The position numbers and the translations under genes are program-made. From positions 1-9,349 of the forward strand of contig DASTCC010000489.1 in NCBI GenBank assembly GCA_035711465.1: 9,349 nt of DNA, written 5' to 3'. This DNA is from DASTCC01 sp035711465 (lineage in GTDB: Bacteria; Acidobacteriota; Vicinamibacteria; Vicinamibacterales; SCN-69-37). The notes beneath the pieces are model-generated. The model made no database searches and was not told the DNA's origin. It saw nothing but the letters and a program-made list of their open reading frames with translations. Within the stretch, counting starts at the first letter, position 1; each line of letters opens with the position of its first letter. Shown piece after piece: positions 6,879 to 9,349 of this stretch.

Positions 6879-8254
6879 CGATTGAACGGGTATTCCTGGA
6901 CCCAGTGGAAGCCGCGGGTCATCAGCAGGTACTGGTTGAGGTCGTAGCGTTTCAGGCGCGCCTGGACCTTGCGCCCGGCCAGCTCGCCGTCGAGCATCAA
7001 CACGTCGGTCTCGGGCTCGGTGAACGTAAATGTTCCGCTGTCGGCCGACCGCGGAAACGCCGCCGGCGGCATGCCGGGCGCGAGCGGAGGCGCCGGCGTC
7101 ATGGCGATCGTCCGCTTCGCCGGATCGACCTTCGCAATCTGCAGGGTCAGCGACTCGTCCATTCGCTGCAGCGCCATCGTCGAGCCGCTGTTGACGATGA
7201 CGCGCCGCCAGCGGACGGGATCGGTCAGGAGCGGCGGCAGCCGCTGACCGTCGACCGTCATCTCCTCGACCGTCCAGATACCGTAGAACGGCGGCTGCGG
7301 CGCGCCGGCGCCCGCGTACCACTGGGTGATGCTGCGCTGAAGGCCGAAGCCGACGAGATAAGCACCCCACACCAGCTGCAAGCCGACGAGCGTCCGGCGG
7401 ATCCACACTCGTCGAGCGAGCGGCGGCCGGGAAGACGGCGGCGCCGGGCGATTGAGGACGATCACGTTCAGCAGACGCCGGGCTTCAGGCGCGAGCAGGA
7501 ACAGCGACATCAGAATCAGGTGGAACGAGAACAGCTTCACCGGGACGTCGTAGGTCATGTTCAGGACGAACACCTGCGTCGTGGCCGCGAGCGCGATCAG
7601 GACCCCGGCGAGCGAGGTCGCCGGAATGAACAGCAGGATCGCGGCCAGCAGCTCGACGCCGCCCGTGAACATCTCGTACGCCGGCGACGCGCCGATCGAG
7701 TACCAGAGCACGCCCATCGGCGAGAAGTTGCCGTACGGTTCGATCAGCCGGAGCAGCGGCGGAAACGGCATCTGCAGCGGCACCAGCTTGATCGATCCGT
7801 AGAGAGTCATCGTCGCGCCGAGCGCGAAGCGCACGAACACGTAAGACCATTTGTGGAGGCCGGCGTAGGCGGGCCGCCTCCGATCCAGCACCGACCAGAG
7901 CAGCGTGATCGTGGCGGCAGCGGTCAAGAGGATCGCGGCCTGCACCCAGTCGTAGATCTTGTCGCCGCTGCCGCTGAAGATCACCAGCTCTTGGTCGACG
8001 TGAAATACGCGCCTGGCCGTCGCCAGGACCAGATCCCTCATCGGCCACGAAGTCCGCAACGCTGGCGTCCAGCTCGCGAGCGTCATGCTGCCGAGCATCT
8101 GCCCGAACAGCACGTAGAGCGTGAAGTAGGTCACGGAGAACCGGAATGCGATCCGCGTCGCGAGGCTCCATCTCGTCGCGGCCGGCACCGACACGGCCAC
8201 CGGTGCGGACACACTGTTCGAAAATGAAGGGTCAGGAAGCGTGACGGCGTCCAT
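6875..8254 (-). CDS. DoxX-like multi-pass membrane protein with C-terminal soluble domain
   Basis: This 459-residue membrane protein has a polar 30-residue N-terminus and then hydrophobic helices at about 36-58, 101-122, 136-158, 197-235 (probably two), 241-257 and 288-308. The region from 136 to 257 (VRFALGATMTLYGSIKLVP, then FTGGVELLAAILLFIP) has the layout of DoxX-like proteins, a family often tied to redox or respiratory functions. After the last helix, about 150 residues (310-459) form a beta-rich soluble domain beginning FYGIWTVEEM, perhaps lipocalin-like. The ATG is preceded ten bases upstream by TAGACT, so it has its own probable promoter even though the SnoaL-like gene ends only 28 bases before. 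It shares four bases with the FAD oxidoreductase start, which suggests a membrane redox pair (inference). The family call is moderate and the exact function is unknown. Confidence 0.72.
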   Translation of the reverse strand: MDAVTLPDPSFSNSVSAPVAVSVPAATRWSLATRIAFRFSVTYFTLYVLFGQMLGSMTLASWTPALRTSWPMRDLVLATARRVFHVDQELVIFSGSGDKIYDWVQAAILLTAAATITLLWSVLDRRRPAYAGLHKWSYVFVRFALGATMTLYGSIKLVPLQMPFPPLLRLIEPYGNFSPMGVLWYSIGASPAYEMFTGGVELLAAILLFIPATSLAGVLIALAATTQVFVLNMTYDVPVKLFSFHLILMSLFLLAPEARRLLNVIVLNRPAPPSSRPPLARRVWIRRTLVGLQLVWGAYLVGFGLQRSITQWYAGAGAPQPPFYGIWTVEEMTVDGQRLPPLLTDPVRWRRVIVNSGSTMALQRMDESLTLQIAKVDPAKRTIAMTPAPPLAPGMPPAAFPRSADSGTFTFTEPETDVLMLDGELAGRKVQARLKRYDLNQYLLMTRGFHWVQEYPFNR

Positions 8255-8264
8255 GGTGAGAGGC

Positions 8265-8270
8265 AGTCTA
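8265..8270 (-). promoter_or_regulatory. -10 box (TAGACT) for the DoxX-like gene
   Basis: On the minus strand TAGACT lies in the 28-base gap and ends ten bases before the ATG at 8254. Initiation would fall about four bases before the start codon, so the message would be nearly leaderless. No clear -35 box is visible; its place falls in the end of the SnoaL-like gene. Confidence 0.4.
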
Positions 8271-8282
8271 GTGCAGACCCGG

Positions 8283-8684
8283 TTAGATCGCCGTGCGGTT
8301 CTTTCGGTACGAGTTCTTGACGGCGATTCGGCCTTCGCGAAGCGTGAACAGGTCGCAGCCGTTCACCTCCGTACGCCTGCCGTCGCGGCGCGTGCCAGTG
8401 AACGTCCACTCCGACACCGCGCGATTCCCGCAGATGACGTGCCGCGGGTTGTTCCACCGCGCGTCCGGGAACGTCTCGAAGACTGCCGCGAAGGCGGCGC
8501 GGACCGCTTCCCTTCCCTCGCTTCGCTGTCCGTTGACCTCCGGTCCGGCCGAGGATTCGAACACGCAGTCGTCGGTCATCATCGCCATCAGCGCATCGAG
8601 ATCGTGTCGATTCCAGGCTTCGGCAAATCGATCCAGCAACTCGATCAGATCTGCGTTTGCACGTCCATTCACATCGTCTGTCAT
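8283..8684 (-). CDS. SnoaL-like (NTF2-like fold) protein
   Basis: This small cytoplasmic protein of 133 residues has the cone-shaped NTF2/SnoaL fold. The family includes polyketide cyclases, isomerases and non-catalytic binding domains. Recognisable parts are the first helix (LIELLDRFAEAWNRHD, about 13-28), the motif LDALMAMMTDDCVFE (29-43), the GREAVRAAF helix (57-65) and the last strands DLFTLREGRIAV (111-122). I start it at the ATG at 8684, not at an in-frame start 84 bases upstream, because TACAAT ends exactly six bases before this ATG and the longer form would run into the sigma gene. It sits 31 bases after the ECF41-type sigma gene, whose own C-terminus has the same fold. Its ligand or enzymatic activity is unknown; it could act with the sigma factor or with the downstream oxidoreductase. 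Confidence 0.8.
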   Translation of the reverse strand: MTDDVNGRANADLIELLDRFAEAWNRHDLDALMAMMTDDCVFESSAGPEVNGQRSEGREAVRAAFAAVFETFPDARWNNPRHVICGNRAVSEWTFTGTRRDGRRTEVNGCDLFTLREGRIAVKNSYRKNRTAI

Positions 8685-8690
8685 CCGTGA

Positions 8691-8696
8691 ATTGTA
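8691..8696 (-). promoter_or_regulatory. -10 box (TACAAT) for the SnoaL-like gene
   Basis: TACAAT on the minus strand matches five of six consensus bases and lies in the 31-base gap. It is followed by exactly six bases and then ATG, so the A of the start codon is the expected first transcribed base: a textbook leaderless arrangement. No -35 box is evident at 16-18 bases. Confidence 0.5.
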
Positions 8697-8715
8697 GACG
8701 CGGCGCGGTGCGGGC

Positions 8716-9349
8716 TCAGTGCGGACGCTCGAGAAGACGACGGAGTTTGTCGGGGTTGCGCACGACATAGACGGCGCGAATCCGGCCGTCGACGATGTCG
8801 AACGAGTAGGCGCCGGCGCCGGCCAGCGGATGGCGCAGGAGCAGGCCGGGTGCGCCGTTGATCGTCACCAGCTCGAAGTCCGACTCGGTAAAGTGCGCCT
8901 TGGCGGCGTAGCCGAGCGTGAACTTCATGACCCGCTCGGCGCCGAGCACCGGCCGCGTCGCCGATGCCGCCTTGCCGCCACCGTCGGCGATCAGCTTGGC
9001 GTCGGCGTGCAGCACGCCCAGCATCTCATCGACGTCGCCGGTCGCGCAGGCATGGCGGAAGCGCCGGACGATCTCCTCCGACTCACGCCGCGATGCCGTG
9101 AAGCGCGGCCGCGCGTCGTGCAGCCGGGCGCGGGCGCGCTTCAGGATCTGTCGCGTGTTCGCCTCGGTCTTGCCGACGCTCCTCGCGATCTCGTCGAAGT
9201 CGAGCTCGAACACCTCGCGCAGCAGGAACACCGCGCGCTCGGTCGGCGAGAGCTGCTCGAGCAGGACGAGAAAGGCGGTCGTCAGCGAGGACGCGAGCTC
9301 GGCGGATTCCTGATTCGGCTCGGCCAGCGGCTCGGGCAGCCAGGGGCCC
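8716..9349 (-). CDS. ECF41/SigJ-type RNA polymerase sigma factor, N-terminus outside window
   Basis: This is an extracytoplasmic-function sigma factor with a fused C-terminal NTF2/SnoaL-like domain. It is open to the right edge, so region 2 and the start are missing; the GTG at 9231 is an internal codon of region 4. Counting from the codon starting at 9348, the visible part begins with WLPEP (3-7), followed by region 4: LSPTERAVFLLREVFELDFDEIA (33-55) and the DNA-reading helix up to RQILKRARARL (66-76). The C-terminal domain holds DGGGK (122-126) and NPDKL (199-203). WLPEP, DGGGK and NPDKL are the hallmark motifs of group ECF41, in which this domain controls sigma activity in cis in place of an anti-sigma factor. 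Genes next to ECF41 factors are often the targets, commonly a carboxymuconolactone decarboxylase, oxidoreductase or epimerase. Here the next genes are SnoaL-like, DoxX-like and an FAD oxidoreductase. Confidence 0.88.
   Translation of the reverse strand, partial: GPWLPEPLAEPNQESAELASSLTTAFLVLLEQLSPTERAVFLLREVFELDFDEIARSVGKTEANTRQILKRARARLHDARPRFTASRRESEEIVRRFRHACATGDVDEMLGVLHADAKLIADGGGKAASATRPVLGAERVMKFTLGYAAKAHFTESDFELVTINGAPGLLLRHPLAGAGAYSFDIVDGRIRAVYVVRNPDKLRRLLERPH

Noticed and set aside
6879..7406. N-terminal extension of the FAD oxidoreductase frame
   Set aside because: The extension lies wholly within the DoxX-like gene in another frame, and the dinucleotide-binding motif begins only ten residues after the GTG at 6878, as is normal for this family.
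6905..8227. Open frame of 440 codons on the plus strand
   Set aside because: It is antisense to the DoxX-like gene, whose membrane helices are convincing; the frame is Arg/His/Gln-rich and has no domain.
8691..8720. ECF41-type target promoter upstream of the SnoaL-like gene
   Set aside because: I looked for a TGTCACA-like -35 with a CGTC -10 in the gaps of this block and found none; the visible box is a housekeeping-like TACAAT.
8685..8768. Longer SnoaL-like protein with 28 extra residues
   Set aside because: It would overlap the sigma factor gene, and TACAAT sits exactly six bases before the ATG at 8684, within the supposed extension.

Overview
The window is GC-rich, gene-dense bacterial DNA with no RNA genes, insertion sequences or CRISPR, and no stretch above 35 bases without a gene. 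The best guess for the source is a soil-type Acidobacteriota (Vicinamibacteria-like) genome. That is an inference from the gene kinds (Tat-exported sugar isomerase-like TIM barrel with a Gly/Arg-rich insert, ECF41 sigma factor, GT87 membrane transferase, DoxX-like protein) and the base composition. It is not proven from the window.

Plus strand, 1-5438: five genes. A caspase-fold protease missing its N-terminus overlaps by one base (TGATG) an unknown 429-residue protein, and the two are almost certainly made together. The end of the protease and the start of the partner look like the same kind of beta module, with LPAG-x-Y in each. After a short gap, which may hold a promoter, come a Tat-exported xylose-isomerase-like TIM-barrel protein, a GT87 (DUF2029) polytopic membrane glycosyltransferase and a probably exported metallo-beta-lactamase-fold hydrolase with a complete zinc ligand set.

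Minus strand, read from 9349 down to 5448: an ECF41/SigJ-type sigma factor with a fused NTF2-like C-terminal domain (its N-terminus lies beyond the window), a free-standing SnoaL/NTF2-like protein, a DoxX-like multi-pass membrane protein with a soluble C-terminal domain, and a phytoene-desaturase/PYROXD2-like FAD oxidoreductase. The last two overlap by four bases (GTGA). The order suggests a sigma-controlled redox or membrane-maintenance cassette; its substrate cannot be read from sequence. The two gene blocks converge with only nine bases between stop codons.

Several genes carry a TAxACT/TACAAT-like -10 box only 6-10 bases before the start codon, too close for a Shine-Dalgarno leader, so leaderless transcripts are predicted. 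The caspase partner, internal to its operon, has a GAAGG ribosome site instead. The most interesting items are the caspase plus unknown partner pair (a possible defence, cell-death or regulated-proteolysis module), the ECF41 cassette and the leaderless start pattern.
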